A stretch of DNA of 64,000 bases from Anoxynatronum buryatiense (GTDB lineage: Bacteria; Bacillota; Clostridia; Peptostreptococcales; Tindalliaceae), in NCBI RefSeq assembly GCF_900182905.1, contig NZ_FXUF01000005.1, positions 62,001 through 126,000 of the forward strand. The letters run 5' to 3'. The position numbers and the translations under genes were made by a program. The notes under the pieces are model-generated. The model did no database searches, had not been told where the DNA came from, and saw only the letters and a program-made list of their open reading frames with translations. Shown here piece after piece: positions 34,746 to 44,094 of this stretch. Numbering within the stretch: position 1 is the stretch's first letter; the number at the start of each line of letters is the position of its first letter.

Positions 34746-35430
34746 CACGAATCACGTATCCCACTCCCCGTACCGTCTGAATGATTTTCTGATGATAGGG
34801 TTCTTCTATTTTTGCCCGCAGGTACCGCACGTATACGTCGACGGCATTGGTGCCGCCTGAAAAATCATATCCCCATATTTTATCAAGCAGGACTTCCCGC
34901 TTCATGACAATGTTCTTATTTTCCAGCAGACACTGCAGCAGATCAAATTCCCGTTTAGTCAAGTCCAGAGGGTTTGCCGCCATCCAAGCTTCCCGACGTT
35001 CCGGGTCCAGCTTCAGTGGGCCTGCCTGCAGGGAGGCATCGGCAATGGGTGCGGTCTTCTTTCGCAGAGCCACCCGAATGCGGGCCAGCAGTTCTTCAAT
35101 GGCAAAGGGCTTGGTGATGTAGTCATCGGCACCGCCATCCAGACCTGTGACTTTATCCACCACGCCGTCCCGGGCGGTGAGCAGGATCACCGGCAGTTGG
35201 GAAAACTGGCGAATGCGCCGCAACACCTCGATACCATTAAGGCCGGGCAGCATGACATCCAGCAGCACGAGATCAAAGGGGCGGGCTTTGATCAATTCCA
35301 GCCCGTCCCTTCCATTTAACGCCTTCTCCACCCGGTAGCCTTCATATTCCAGCTCCAGCTGGACAAAGCGGGCTATTTTCTCCTCATCTTCAATAATGAG
35401 AATTTCTGTCGGTTTCTCCTGATGTTCCAT
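34738..35430 (-). CDS. OmpR/PhoB-family response regulator, 230 aa
   Basis: The receiver domain (residues 8-120) has the acidic pair in IIEDEEK, the phosphorylated Asp in DLVLLDVMLPG near 54, Thr in LLTAR and Lys in YITKPF. The C-terminal winged helix (about 130-228) ends VDVYVRYLRAKIEEP and VRGVGYVIRDE. I placed the start at the ATG at 35430, seven bases after AAGGTGAG, because an upstream extension would enter the preceding gene. It overlaps the DUF4342 gene by 41 bases and the kinase by eight, forming one tight operon. Confidence 0.95.
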   Translation of the reverse strand: MEHQEKPTEILIIEDEEKIARFVQLELEYEGYRVEKALNGRDGLELIKARPFDLVLLDVMLPGLNGIEVLRRIRQFSQLPVILLTARDGVVDKVTGLDGGADDYITKPFAIEELLARIRVALRKKTAPIADASLQAGPLKLDPERREAWMAANPLDLTKREFDLLQCLLENKNIVMKREVLLDKIWGYDFSGGTNAVDVYVRYLRAKIEEPYHQKIIQTVRGVGYVIRDE

Positions 35431-36052
35431 GCTGGTTCTCACCTTTATCTGTTTGATGTGACTCCGCCTGATTTGACTGCTGTTTGTTGCCGGCAACATC
35501 ATTCTTGAAGTTTTCGGCAGCATTAGCCACAGAATCCATGGCTTTGTTCACGGAAGGTTTCCCCAGGTCAGGGCCTTCAAACCGGTAGCTGTAATCGAAA
35601 AAGAGTCCGATGATCAGCAGCGGTATAATGATCCAGAAGGCAAAGACCAGCAGCAGCACCATGGCTGTCAGGGGGATCACCATGATTTTTTCATTATCCT
35701 TTAAGACTCTGAACCCATTGCTGTTTCCTTTATGAATCACTTTTCCGCACCAGCGGAAGAAATTACCCACCATTTCTCCAAAGGTGGTGCCGCCATTCTT
35801 AGCTTGTTCCTGTCCGAATGATTCTTTTTCGCCATGCGCACCCGTTTGCTGGTGTTGTTGGTGGTGATGGTTTCCCGCCTGACCGGTATGATAATATCCA
35901 CCTCCGGCAGGGGTGCCGATTTGCTGTCTTTTTTCCAGCAGTATCACTGCTTCCAGCAAATCCCCATTGGCTTCCTCCAGTACCTTTTTAGCTTCTTCGT
36001 AACTGACACCCGTTCGTTCCTTGAGTTTCTCAACCTGTTCAAGTGTGACCAT
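35390..36052 (-). CDS. DUF4342-type protein with UBA-like N-terminus, 220 aa
   Basis: Residues 1-42 resemble a UBA/EF-Ts-like helical domain (LKERTGVSYEEAKKVLEEANGD). A His/Gln-rich linker follows (GNHHHQQHQQ). A DUF4342-like part contains FFRWCGKVIHKGNSNGFRV, and one or two membrane helices lie near 128-152. The tail is hydrophilic. It is the first gene of the two-component operon and overlaps the regulator gene by 41 bases, so its product may be a membrane-associated accessory or sensor of that system. Function unknown. The ATG at 36052 follows GGAGGG. Confidence 0.85.
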   Translation of the reverse strand: MVTLEQVEKLKERTGVSYEEAKKVLEEANGDLLEAVILLEKRQQIGTPAGGGYYHTGQAGNHHHQQHQQTGAHGEKESFGQEQAKNGGTTFGEMVGNFFRWCGKVIHKGNSNGFRVLKDNEKIMVIPLTAMVLLLVFAFWIIIPLLIIGLFFDYSYRFEGPDLGKPSVNKAMDSVANAAENFKNDVAGNKQQSNQAESHQTDKGENQHGTSGETDRNSHY

Positions 36053-36178
36053 AATATTCCCTCCTGTTCATTTGATTATGGTCATTGTAACGCTTCAACA
36101 TGAGAACCCCATTCAGACAAGATTAAAATTGCATTAGAAAACAAAAAAGATTTCTCATCAAATAACTTCAAGCACCCG

Positions 36179-36262
36179 CTCAGTTAACCACTCAGTTAAC
36201 CATTCAGTAGATATTCAATCGTTGCTCAATAGATATTCAATAAATGCGCAATAGATGCTGCA
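36179..36262. repeat. Short tandem repeats upstream of the DUF4342 operon
   Basis: CTCAGTTAACCA is repeated twice with a partial third copy, followed by alternating AGATATTCAAT and CAATAGAT words. It lies between the GGDEF-EAL gene end and the DUF4342 start; the AT-rich repeats may be regulator sites or slippage products. Confidence 0.45.
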
Positions 36263-36308
36263 AGTTGCCTTCTAAGGGTTTTTGCCACTAACCCGCTGCC
36301 CTGAACAC

Positions 36309-39266
36309 TTACTGCGATGCACCTGCTGGTGACGCATTATCTGAAATCAACCGGCTGTTATAAATTGGTGTCACCTCTTCCGCTGGAAGCGGCCGGCTGA
36401 ACAGGTAGCCCTGCATAAAGTCGCAGCCGCTTTTTTTAAGCTTTCGGTACTGTTCCAGTTCTTCCACCCCTTCGGCGGTGATCTCCATATGAAGGCTATG
36501 CCCCAGGGTAATGATGCTGTTCATGACTTCCACCGATTCATCTTTCAGGAAACGATCGCTGAGAGTTTTATCCAGTTTGATTTTTTGAATGGGCAGGTAG
36601 GTCAGGTAAATCAGTGAAGAATAGCCGGTTCCAAAATCATCGAGGGCAATGCGAATCCCAATTTCCCGAAGCCGGTTCAAAAATGTCGTCGTATCCGCGC
36701 TTTCTTCCAGAAGCACGCTTTCGGTGATCTCAACTTCCAGATATTCGGCAGGGATTTTCTTCTCCAAGAGCTTTTGTTGAAGATATCCATGAAGGCCTTC
36801 GTCGCTGAGCTGTTTGCTGGATAGATTAATGGCCACCGGTTTAAGAGGCAGTCCCTGATCACGCCAGGATGCCATCTGACGAATTGTTTCCCCCGCCACC
36901 CATCGGCCAATGGGAATAATTTGACCCGTTTCTTCTGCCACGGGAATGAATCGGTCTGGCAGAATGGCAATACCCTTTAACCGCAGCAACGCCTCAAATC
37001 CCACAATATTGCCAGAAGCAGACTCCACCTGTGGCTGATACACCAATCTGAAACCGTCTTCTGCAAGGGCTTCTGTCAAGCGCCGTTCTATTTCTACTTT
37101 TTCCTTCAGTACTTCAATCATCTCCTGCTGAAAGTACATATAATGATTCTTGCCGGAATGTTTCACCTGGAACATGGCGGTGTCGGCGTTCATGATCAAC
37201 TGTTCCATGTCACTGCTGTCATCAGGAAACCGGGTGATACCCATGCTGAAATGGATCTGCCGGCGGCTGTTATGTACCTGGAAGGGCGATCCAAAAACAT
37301 TGAAAATTTGACGTACGTGTCCTTCAATGACTTCCTGATCAGCTTCCCGGCTTAGAAGAATCAAAAATTCATCGCCTCCAAATCTGGAGACAAAAAAATT
37401 CTCATCGGCCAGTTGTTGAAACCGCAGGGCAATTTCTCTGAGCACATCATCCCCCACAGCATGTCCCAGGGTATCGTTGATGGCTTTGAAATTATCCAGA
37501 TCAAGGAGCATAACGGTTCCGGCATGTCCCGCAGCAATTTCTTCCTGTATTCGATTCATGAAACTGATACGGTTGGGCAGCCGGGTGAGGGGATCATGGT
37601 GCGCTAAAAAATCAATATGTGCTTCCTGTTCTTTTATGTGGGTGATATCCAGCAATATACCCGCCAGTTTCACCAGTTCGCCATTTTGCAGGTAGACGCC
37701 GCGGCCCTGAAACAACACCCAGCGCGTTGATTTCCCTGTTTCTTCCATAGGAATCTGCAGGGAAATTTCATCTGCCGTTCCGCTTTGGTAGCGGGTGAAG
37801 GCATGGCGAATCCGATTGATCTCCCGGCGGGGAAAGAGTTGGTTCAAAGTACTTTCCACATTTCCCGAAGGATTGATTTCGACGGAGAGAATATGCTTCA
37901 GGTCATCTGACAGAAACATCCGATCGGTTTCCAGGTCGATCTCCCACACGCAGCTATTGGTACCGCTGGTGGCAATTTCATACTTTTGATTCAACACCGT
38001 CAGCTCTTCCATATGTTCCTGAATCGTCTGGTATTGAGCTGTGAGTTCTTCTTCTGTTGCCAGCATTTCTTCATTGTAGGCTGCCAGTTCTTCATTTTTT
38101 TCATGAAGCTCCCGCTCAATGCGGCGGCGTCTCACATTGTCATAGGCCACCACCAGCAATAACGCCACCAGAAAGGCCAGCACTGCCAGTGCATTGTTCA
38201 CCAGCCCGCGATTTTCGGTGTAAAAAGAAGTGGGTTCGTTCAACAATATGGAACCTCTGGGAACCAGGTTTCTGTCAATGCCATATTCCCGAAGGAGTTC
38301 ATCGTCAAAAAAATACTGGTTGGGGCTTTCCGAGACCATGGGAATGGCCGAAACCGGTGTTCCCTGAAGGATTTGCACCACCATATCGGCAGCCACCCGT
38401 CCCTGTTCAAAGTAGGAGACCATTTTTCCACCCATGAGGCCGTCACCCACGCCCCCCACCGAAGCGCGGTAAACAGGCACCTGTGCATGTTCTCTCAGAA
38501 AAGCCACGGCCTCGTCGATGGTCATGGTGGCTCCATTTCTGTCCTGAAACATGCTCATGTAAAGAAGAATGGTTTCCGCACCCACGGCTTCCAGCGTTTC
38601 TCCCAAGGCTTCGTAGGTATGTTCAGAAGCATTCAGGGACTCAAATGATAACTCCGGCAGTGCCGTTGCCGCCTGATAAAACTGGTTTTTGTCTCCCTGC
38701 CCGGTAAGGGTATCGTCCACAATCGCCATCACCCGGGTGGCCTCAGGCTGAAACTGGTGGGCTATTTCAATGGTTTCCACCAGTGAGAACGCCTCCACCA
38801 CACCGGTGATCATGGGGTCGGATGCTGCCAGGGCAGCCCGCTGCAGATCATTGATTCCCAAAAATACAATGGGAATACCGGCAAATAGTTCTTTCTGATG
38901 ATCCAGGGCGAACTGCAACGCGTTATCATCCCCCACCAGCACAGCATCGTAGGGAGGAAGCTGGTTCAGCTTATAGGAGAGTATCCGATGAAATATTTCA
39001 ATATTTTCCTGTGCTTCAATGCGCCGGGTATCCATGTACTCAATTTCAAGTTGAATGGGATGGGGTGCAAAGGCGGCGCGAATTCCGTCTATCTGCTCCG
39101 GTACAATGACAAAGCTTTCAGAATAGGCACTGATAAAAAGCACCGATTTGGGCTGCTCCAGAGCACGCACCCAAGAACAGGTGGACACCAACAGCAATAA
39201 CAAGGCAATTAGGAATATCGGCAGATGTTGGCGGCGATGTGTGCCACGAATAAGCTGGATTGGCAT
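36309..39266 (-). CDS. GGDEF-EAL protein with periplasmic-binding-like sensor and PAS domain, 985 aa
   Basis: A cyclic-di-GMP turnover protein. A membrane anchor near 16-36 and a second helix near 362-384 bracket an extracellular domain of the ABC-substrate-binding type (KSVLFISAYSESFVIVPEQ; GIPIVFLGINDL). A coiled coil and a PAS/PAC region (about 440-545) follow. GGDEF is intact (RFGGDEFLIL near 630), preceded by DPLTRLPNR. EAL is intact (VGFEALLRL near 760, with later ITESVLLEE and DDFGTGYSSL). Both activities could therefore be present. I start at the ATG at 39266, behind AGGAGG. Monocistronic. The sensed ligand is unknown. Confidence 0.93.
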   Translation of the reverse strand: MPIQLIRGTHRRQHLPIFLIALLLLLVSTCSWVRALEQPKSVLFISAYSESFVIVPEQIDGIRAAFAPHPIQLEIEYMDTRRIEAQENIEIFHRILSYKLNQLPPYDAVLVGDDNALQFALDHQKELFAGIPIVFLGINDLQRAALAASDPMITGVVEAFSLVETIEIAHQFQPEATRVMAIVDDTLTGQGDKNQFYQAATALPELSFESLNASEHTYEALGETLEAVGAETILLYMSMFQDRNGATMTIDEAVAFLREHAQVPVYRASVGGVGDGLMGGKMVSYFEQGRVAADMVVQILQGTPVSAIPMVSESPNQYFFDDELLREYGIDRNLVPRGSILLNEPTSFYTENRGLVNNALAVLAFLVALLLVVAYDNVRRRRIERELHEKNEELAAYNEEMLATEEELTAQYQTIQEHMEELTVLNQKYEIATSGTNSCVWEIDLETDRMFLSDDLKHILSVEINPSGNVESTLNQLFPRREINRIRHAFTRYQSGTADEISLQIPMEETGKSTRWVLFQGRGVYLQNGELVKLAGILLDITHIKEQEAHIDFLAHHDPLTRLPNRISFMNRIQEEIAAGHAGTVMLLDLDNFKAINDTLGHAVGDDVLREIALRFQQLADENFFVSRFGGDEFLILLSREADQEVIEGHVRQIFNVFGSPFQVHNSRRQIHFSMGITRFPDDSSDMEQLIMNADTAMFQVKHSGKNHYMYFQQEMIEVLKEKVEIERRLTEALAEDGFRLVYQPQVESASGNIVGFEALLRLKGIAILPDRFIPVAEETGQIIPIGRWVAGETIRQMASWRDQGLPLKPVAINLSSKQLSDEGLHGYLQQKLLEKKIPAEYLEVEITESVLLEESADTTTFLNRLREIGIRIALDDFGTGYSSLIYLTYLPIQKIKLDKTLSDRFLKDESVEVMNSIITLGHSLHMEITAEGVEELEQYRKLKKSGCDFMQGYLFSRPLPAEEVTPIYNSRLISDNASPAGASQ

Positions 39267-39578
39267 CGTCTTTTCCTCCTGTCTGAAAAGAAAAAATCGC
39301 AGCAACCGGTACAGCAGGGTTCCTCAACATGCAGTACAACGATTTCTGCGACAGCAGGCAATGCATGATCATGAAAGCTTCGAAACGCCGCATGAACAGC
39401 CATTTTTCTGCTTAAGCTAAGGATACCACATTCGTTGCCTTTTAAACAGTCGCCCCTTCTGATATCGTTACTTCAGGTGCCCTGTTCTCCATTCAACTGG
39501 ATGAACTGCGAATCCCCTTTCACAGAATGATTTTTTCATCAGCCAACGGGTAAAAAGGAACTCAGGAGGCGATCACCC
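39267..39578. other. Divergent promoter region between the GGDEF-EAL gene and namA
   Basis: Both genes are read outward from these 312 bases. I see ribosome sites at each end but no sigma-54 site, repeat array or confident -35/-10 pair. Confidence 0.4.
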
Positions 39579-40619
39579 ATGCAGACAAAACTCTTCAGTC
39601 CTTTCAAACTGAAAAGAATCACGCTTAAAAACCGGATTGTCATGGCCCCCATGTGCCAGTACTCTGCAGGCGATGACGGCTATGCCAACGACTGGCATTT
39701 GGTTCATTACACCACGCGGGCGGTGGGGGGTGCCGGCTTGATTTTGCTGGAAGCCACAGCAGTGGAGCCCCGGGGCCGCATTTCTTCTCAGGATCTGGGT
39801 ATCTGGGAAGACAGCCAGATGGATGCGTTGCGGCGCATTGTGAATGCCGGACGCCGCCATGGCGCGGTGATGGGCATCCAGCTGGGTCACGCCGGGCGAA
39901 AATGCGAGGCCGCCGGAGAGGCGGTGATTGCGCCCAGCGCCCTTTCTTTCGATGCTGCCGACCCCCGGTTTCAGGTTCCACAAGCCATGAGTGTAACGGA
40001 CATTGCCCAGGTGACGGCATCTTTTCAGCAGGCCGCCCGCCGGGCGGTGGCAGCCGGCTTTCAGGTGCTGGAGATTCACGCCGCTCACGGCTATCTGATC
40101 AATCAGTTTCTCTCTCCCCTTGCCAACCACCGCACCGATGACTACGGGGGCTCTCCTGAAAACCGGGCGCGATTTTTGAGAGAGGTGCTGGCAGCTGTGA
40201 AAGAAGTCATTCCCGAAGAACTGCCGTTGATCGTGAGAGTTTCTGCTGAGGACTATGTACCGGAGGGCAATCACCCTGAAGATCTGGCAGTCCTGCTGAA
40301 TCTGGCCAAAGACACTGGCATCGATCTGGTGAATGTCAGCTCTGGCGCGGTGGTGAATGCCCGCATCAATACCTACCCCGGTTATCAGGTGCGCTTTGCC
40401 GAAACCATCCGGCAACTCACCGGGTTACCGGTGATGGCCGGCGGGCTCATCACCAGCCCCTTGATGGCAGAAGAAGTTCTCCAGAATGAACGGGCTGATT
40501 TGATCTTTTTGGGCCGGGAGTTGCTGCGCAACCCTTACTGGCCCCTGCAGGCTGCCCGAGAGCTTCGTGAAGAACTGGAATGGCCCATTCAATACCAGCG
40601 CAGCCAACCGAAGTGGTAG
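39579..40619 (+). CDS. namA: NADPH dehydrogenase NamA/YqjM-type old yellow enzyme, 346 aa
   Basis: An FMN ene-reductase that reduces activated alkenes with NADPH. It has the YqjM-type redox-tuning Cys26 in APMCQYSAGD and QLGHAGRKCE near 105. The substrate-binding histidines are in EIHAAHGYLINQFLSPL near 165-180, and NHRTDDYGGSPENRARF follows. FMN phosphate contacts are AGGLITSP and LIFLGRELLRNPYWP near the end. Length matches YqjM (338). The ATG follows AGGAGG. Physiological substrates are not known for the family; a detoxification role is often inferred. Confidence 0.95.
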   Translation: MQTKLFSPFKLKRITLKNRIVMAPMCQYSAGDDGYANDWHLVHYTTRAVGGAGLILLEATAVEPRGRISSQDLGIWEDSQMDALRRIVNAGRRHGAVMGIQLGHAGRKCEAAGEAVIAPSALSFDAADPRFQVPQAMSVTDIAQVTASFQQAARRAVAAGFQVLEIHAAHGYLINQFLSPLANHRTDDYGGSPENRARFLREVLAAVKEVIPEELPLIVRVSAEDYVPEGNHPEDLAVLLNLAKDTGIDLVNVSSGAVVNARINTYPGYQVRFAETIRQLTGLPVMAGGLITSPLMAEEVLQNERADLIFLGRELLRNPYWPLQAARELREELEWPIQYQRSQPKW

Positions 40620-40701
40620 TTCAACGTCATTCTATGAACAAAGCCGCCTGGGTTGGGTTAAATGTGAAGACAAAAGGACTTACCGCACACGGAGGATGAA
40701 C

Positions 40702-40874
40702 ATGAAAGCCACAGCTACAAACAGAACGGTCGACACGGAACATTCGTTATCTGTAGTGAAACAAGAAAGCAAGCAGGGATTTTGGGCAGTTATTGTCATT
40801 ATGTTGGTGTGGTGATCATCCTTCATTACTTCATGAAGTGGTTTCTGCAGCGGTCTATATCATCTATGAACTAA
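40702..40874 (+). pseudogene. codB: Collapsed cytosine permease (codB) remnant
   Basis: After a good ribosome site (GGAGG, six bases) the frame starts MKATATNRT and reaches KQGFWAVIVIMLVW, matching the N-terminus of NCS1 cytosine permeases up to the first membrane helix, then stops at 40815. In another frame the following bases read GVVIILHYFMKWF, which resembles the late GGVIIADYLMN segment of CodB, and end at TAA 40874. About 300 codons are therefore missing, with a frameshift at the junction. It sits directly upstream of codA, the usual codBA order. Confidence 0.75.
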
Positions 40875-40908
40875 TTGTCAAAAATCACAAGGATTCCAGG
40901 TAAAGGGG

Positions 40909-42153
40909 TTGGAGATCATACTGATTAAAAACATTAGCATCGAAAACGCATCCGAAAAAAAAGATGTATTGATAAAAGATGGTCAGTTTTTTAAAATTGC
41001 AGATCACATTGAAGCAGATAACAACGTGGAAATCATTGACGGGGAAGGAAAGTTAATGCTTCCACAATTTATTGAATCCCATGTTCATCTTGATTCAGCC
41101 TTGACTGCAGGAGATCCCCGATGGAATTTGTCAGGCACCCTCTTTGAAGGGATTGCTTGCTGGTCAGAAAGAAAAGAGAAGCTTTCTAAGAAAGATGTGA
41201 TGGACCGGGCAAGAAATACCATTCGTAAACAGGCAAAAAATGGAATCGGTCATGTTCGAACTCATGTTGATGTGACGGATCCATCTTTAGTGGCATTGGA
41301 AGGATTGCTGGAACTAAAAGAAGAACTGAAGGACAAAGTGAACGTACAGATTGTGGCTTTTCCCCAAGAAGGGATTTTAAGCTTTCCAAACGGCAAAGAA
41401 CTGATGGAAGATGCCCTTAAAATGGGGGCTGACGTTGTGGGCGGCATCCCCCACTTCGAATTTACAAGAGAGTACGGGGTGGAAAGTGTCAATTTTCTCA
41501 TGGCACTTGCGGAAAAATACGATAAACTGGTGGATGTTCATTGTGATGAGATTGATGACGAACAGTCACGCTTCATTGAAACCCTTGCAACCAGAGCGTA
41601 TGAATCCGGTCTTAAGGAAAGAGTGACCGCCAGTCATACCACCTCCATGCATTCCTTTAACAATGCCTACACCTCAAAGCTATTCAGAATTCTTCGAATG
41701 AGTGAAATAAACTTTATTGCCAATCCCCTTGTTAACACCCACTTGCAGGGACGTTTTGATACTTATCCCAAAAGAAGGGGTGTCACAAGGGTCAAAGAAT
41801 TGTTAGAAGCGCAAATCAACGTCTCTTTCGGTCATGATGATATTTTTGATCCCTGGTATCCTCTGGGGGACGGAAATATGTTGGATGTGATTCATATGGG
41901 ACTTCACGTCTGTCAGATGATGGGTTATGAAGAAATCCTCAACTCTTATATGCTTGTGACCCATAATGCGGCCAGAACCTTACATCTTGGGGAAGCGTAT
42001 CAGATCAAAGAGGGGAATCCGGCAAGCTTTATTATGATGAACGATGACAATTTTTACCATGTGCTGAACGAGAAAAAGGAAGTACTGTACAATTTCACAA
42101 AGGGAAAGCTGATTGCATCGTCACAGCCGGCTATGAAAAAGACCCTTTTTTAG
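40909..42153 (+). CDS. codA: Cytosine deaminase, 414 aa
   Basis: Hydrolyses cytosine to uracil and ammonia. It aligns by eye along most of its length with E. coli CodA. Metal ligands are visible in ESHVHLDSA (H58, H60), [15 protein letters not shown] near 207, [12 protein letters not shown] near 240 and [13 protein letters not shown] near 306. The start is uncertain: a TTG at 40909 sits almost on top of AAAGGGG, and no ATG is nearby. It follows a codB remnant, so uptake of cytosine must rely on another permease. It is convergent with the sigma-54 activator gene. Confidence 0.95.
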   Translation: MEIILIKNISIENASEKKDVLIKDGQFFKIADHIEADNNVEIIDGEGKLMLPQFIESHVHLDSALTAGDPRWNLSGTLFEGIACWSERKEKLSKKDVMDRARNTIRKQAKNGIGHVRTHVDVTDPSLVALEGLLELKEELKDKVNVQIVAFPQEGILSFPNGKELMEDALKMGADVVGGIPHFEFTREYGVESVNFLMALAEKYDKLVDVHCDEIDDEQSRFIETLATRAYESGLKERVTASHTTSMHSFNNAYTSKLFRILRMSEINFIANPLVNTHLQGRFDTYPKRRGVTRVKELLEAQINVSFGHDDIFDPWYPLGDGNMLDVIHMGLHVCQMMGYEEILNSYMLVTHNAARTLHLGEAYQIKEGNPASFIMMNDDNFYHVLNEKKEVLYNFTKGKLIASSQPAMKKTLF

Positions 42154-42189
42154 CTGTTTTAAGAACTGATCTGACTTCAGGAAAACCCA

Positions 42190-42221
42190 CGAAACCCCAC
42201 ATTATTGTATGTGGGGTTTCG
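42190..42221. terminator. Hairpin between convergent codA and the activator gene
   Basis: CGAAACCCCACAT and ATGTGGGGTTTCG form a perfect 13-bp stem with a six-base loop. It lies where both convergent genes would need termination; T runs are short on each side. Confidence 0.75.
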
Positions 42222-42245
42222 GTGTTAAACAAGATGCCTTCACCT

Positions 42246-43691
42246 CTAAATCAAATCATACTGCTTCGACTTTCTCTGCAGTGTCTGACGTGGCACCGAC
42301 AATAATTTTGCTGCTTTTGACACATTGTAATCTGTTTTTCGCAACACCTGGTGAATGGCTGTTTTTTCGTAATCCTGCACCATTTCATTCAACGGTGTAA
42401 TCAGCATATCTGTTTGTTTGTTTTGACCGTCATACAGTCTCAATTCTTCCATTTTCATTGCAATATCTTCATAGCTCAATCGTTCCTGCTCCGGTTTTGC
42501 CATACTGATACCGTGAATGATGATATTTTCCAATTCTCTTATATTACCCGGCCAATGATACTTGGATAATTCTTCCAACAAATTCTGACAAATATATTTC
42601 ACTTTTTTACCGAAAGTCTTATTATGCTTCAGAACCATGAAATTCACCAGTAACGGAATATCGTCTTTACGTTGCCTTAAAGGTGGAATGTTCATATTCA
42701 AAGCACTCAGCCGATAATAAATATCTCTTCTTAAAATACCTTTTTCAATACATTTCAATGGTTCTTCATTAATGGCTGCAATGATCTTGACATCCACCGC
42801 AATTTCTTTCTTGGAACCCACGCTTCTGACAGTTCCTTCTTCTAAAACCCGCAACAATTTAGATTGTAAATGCATCGGCATGGAATTAATTTCATCCAAT
42901 AAGAGAGTTCCTCCATCAGCCATTTCCAATAGGCCCACATTATCCACCGCTCCTGTAAATGCACCTTTGGCGGTGCCAAACAAAATGCTTTCCAATAGGT
43001 TCTCCGGAATCGCCGCGCAGTTCTGTGAAATAAACGGGCGATTTCTTCTTTCGCTTACCTGGTGAATGGCATGGGCAAACAGCTCTTTACCCGTGCCCGT
43101 TTCGCCATAGATCAATGTGGGCAAATCACATCCGGCTGCCACCGTCACATACTCTTTCAGCGCCTTCATTTCCCGATTATTGGTGATAACACTGTCCAAA
43201 GAATACTTGGCAATTCTTTCATGGCCTTTCAAAGTGCCAACCCGATGGTTTTCAAAAGCAGCTGCATTCATATTTAGAGACCCGACATCCGATAATTGGA
43301 TCTCTTTGATTGCCATTAAATCTTTTTTAAATGCTTCTGCATTTGTCTCGTCGACAGACAAATCAACAGCTCCAACAATTGAGTTCCCCGATTTAATGGG
43401 AATGGACAAGGAGGTGATCCTGATTTCATGTCTGTCCTTTGATTTTAAAACCTGGTTTTCCACATAAATTGGAACCCCCAGTGTCATGGCCCGATAGGTA
43501 CTGCTGGTTTCTTCATTCAGATTTTCATATACCTCTAAAAATTTTTTTCCCACTACCTCATACTGGATTTCCGGAGCATTCATCAATTTATTATTGAACT
43601 TTGCCGTAAATAAAATTTCACCCTTTAAGTTGATAATCGTAATACCATCAATGTATCCCCGTCCATTAAACAGCTTTTCCATTAATTTCAT
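42246..43691 (-). CDS. Sigma-54-dependent transcriptional activator (PAS-AAA+-Fis), 481 aa
   Basis: An enhancer-binding protein of the RocR/AcoR style. Residues 1-125 form a PAS-like ligand sensor (YIDGITIINLKGEIL; SIVGAVDLSVDET). The AAA+ domain has Walker A GETGTGKE (196-203), the sigma-54 contact loop GAFTGA (243-248), Walker B TLLLDEIN and the arginine-finger region RRDIYYRL. A Fis-type helix-turn-helix closes the protein (NVSKAAKLLSVPRQTLQRK). The gene is divergent from the alanine-dehydrogenase-like/NhaC operon. That operon has a sigma-54 promoter and a perfect inverted repeat between the two genes, so this protein almost certainly activates it. Confidence 0.95.
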   Translation of the reverse strand: MKLMEKLFNGRGYIDGITIINLKGEILFTAKFNNKLMNAPEIQYEVVGKKFLEVYENLNEETSSTYRAMTLGVPIYVENQVLKSKDRHEIRITSLSIPIKSGNSIVGAVDLSVDETNAEAFKKDLMAIKEIQLSDVGSLNMNAAAFENHRVGTLKGHERIAKYSLDSVITNNREMKALKEYVTVAAGCDLPTLIYGETGTGKELFAHAIHQVSERRNRPFISQNCAAIPENLLESILFGTAKGAFTGAVDNVGLLEMADGGTLLLDEINSMPMHLQSKLLRVLEEGTVRSVGSKKEIAVDVKIIAAINEEPLKCIEKGILRRDIYYRLSALNMNIPPLRQRKDDIPLLVNFMVLKHNKTFGKKVKYICQNLLEELSKYHWPGNIRELENIIIHGISMAKPEQERLSYEDIAMKMEELRLYDGQNKQTDMLITPLNEMVQDYEKTAIHQVLRKTDYNVSKAAKLLSVPRQTLQRKSKQYDLI

Positions 43692-43888
43692 CTTATTGAC
43701 TCCTCGTATGATAAATTAACCGTTAATGCACTCATCTGTGATTATATCACCTGAATCTGTGACATTCTATCAAAAAACGACTGCTGCTGCTTCAAAAGCC
43801 CGGGATGATTCCCCGTATTTAACCATGGCTGAATGAAGAGGCAATGGTTGCCTTCTGTTTTCCATTGAGCATCGCGTTACGGCGAAGT

Positions 43889-43938
43889 AATCATTGCTCA
43901 TATATGAGCTCTCATGCGCCCATATATGAGCAATGATT
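43889..43938. promoter_or_regulatory. Upstream activating sequence: perfect 18-bp inverted repeat
   Basis: AATCATTGCTCATATATG and CATATATGAGCAATGATT are exact complements separated by 14 bases. Each arm contains a palindromic CTCATATATGAG-like core, centred 22 bases (two helical turns) apart. It lies about 90-135 bases upstream of the sigma-54 promoter at 44025, the usual place for activator binding, and next to the activator gene, so it may also serve autoregulation. Confidence 0.88.
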
Positions 43939-44024
43939 CTTCGTGTTGAGAGACACCCTATTCAGCTGTCGTCTGTAACCTCTTCACAAAGCCATTTGTG
44001 ATCAAAAAAACCGTTCTGTAAAGT

Positions 44025-44040
44025 TGGCATTGAAGTTGCA
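44025..44040 (+). promoter_or_regulatory. Sigma-54 promoter of the dehydrogenase/NhaC operon
   Basis: TGGCAT-TGAAG-TTGCA matches the -24/-12 consensus with one mismatch (T for C at the end of the first element). Transcription should start near 44052, leaving a leader of about 43 bases to the GTG. Confidence 0.88.
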
Positions 44041-44094
44041 TAATAATTGAAATTGTATCATAATTAATCGATTCAGTTCTAAGGAGGTCATCCA

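Noticed and set aside
42246-43691. The sigma-54 activator as the regulator of the AOR operon
   Set aside because: Its likely site (CTCATATATGAG) differs from the GTTTCAT and GTTACTT repeats upstream of the AOR operon, so a separate activator is more likely.
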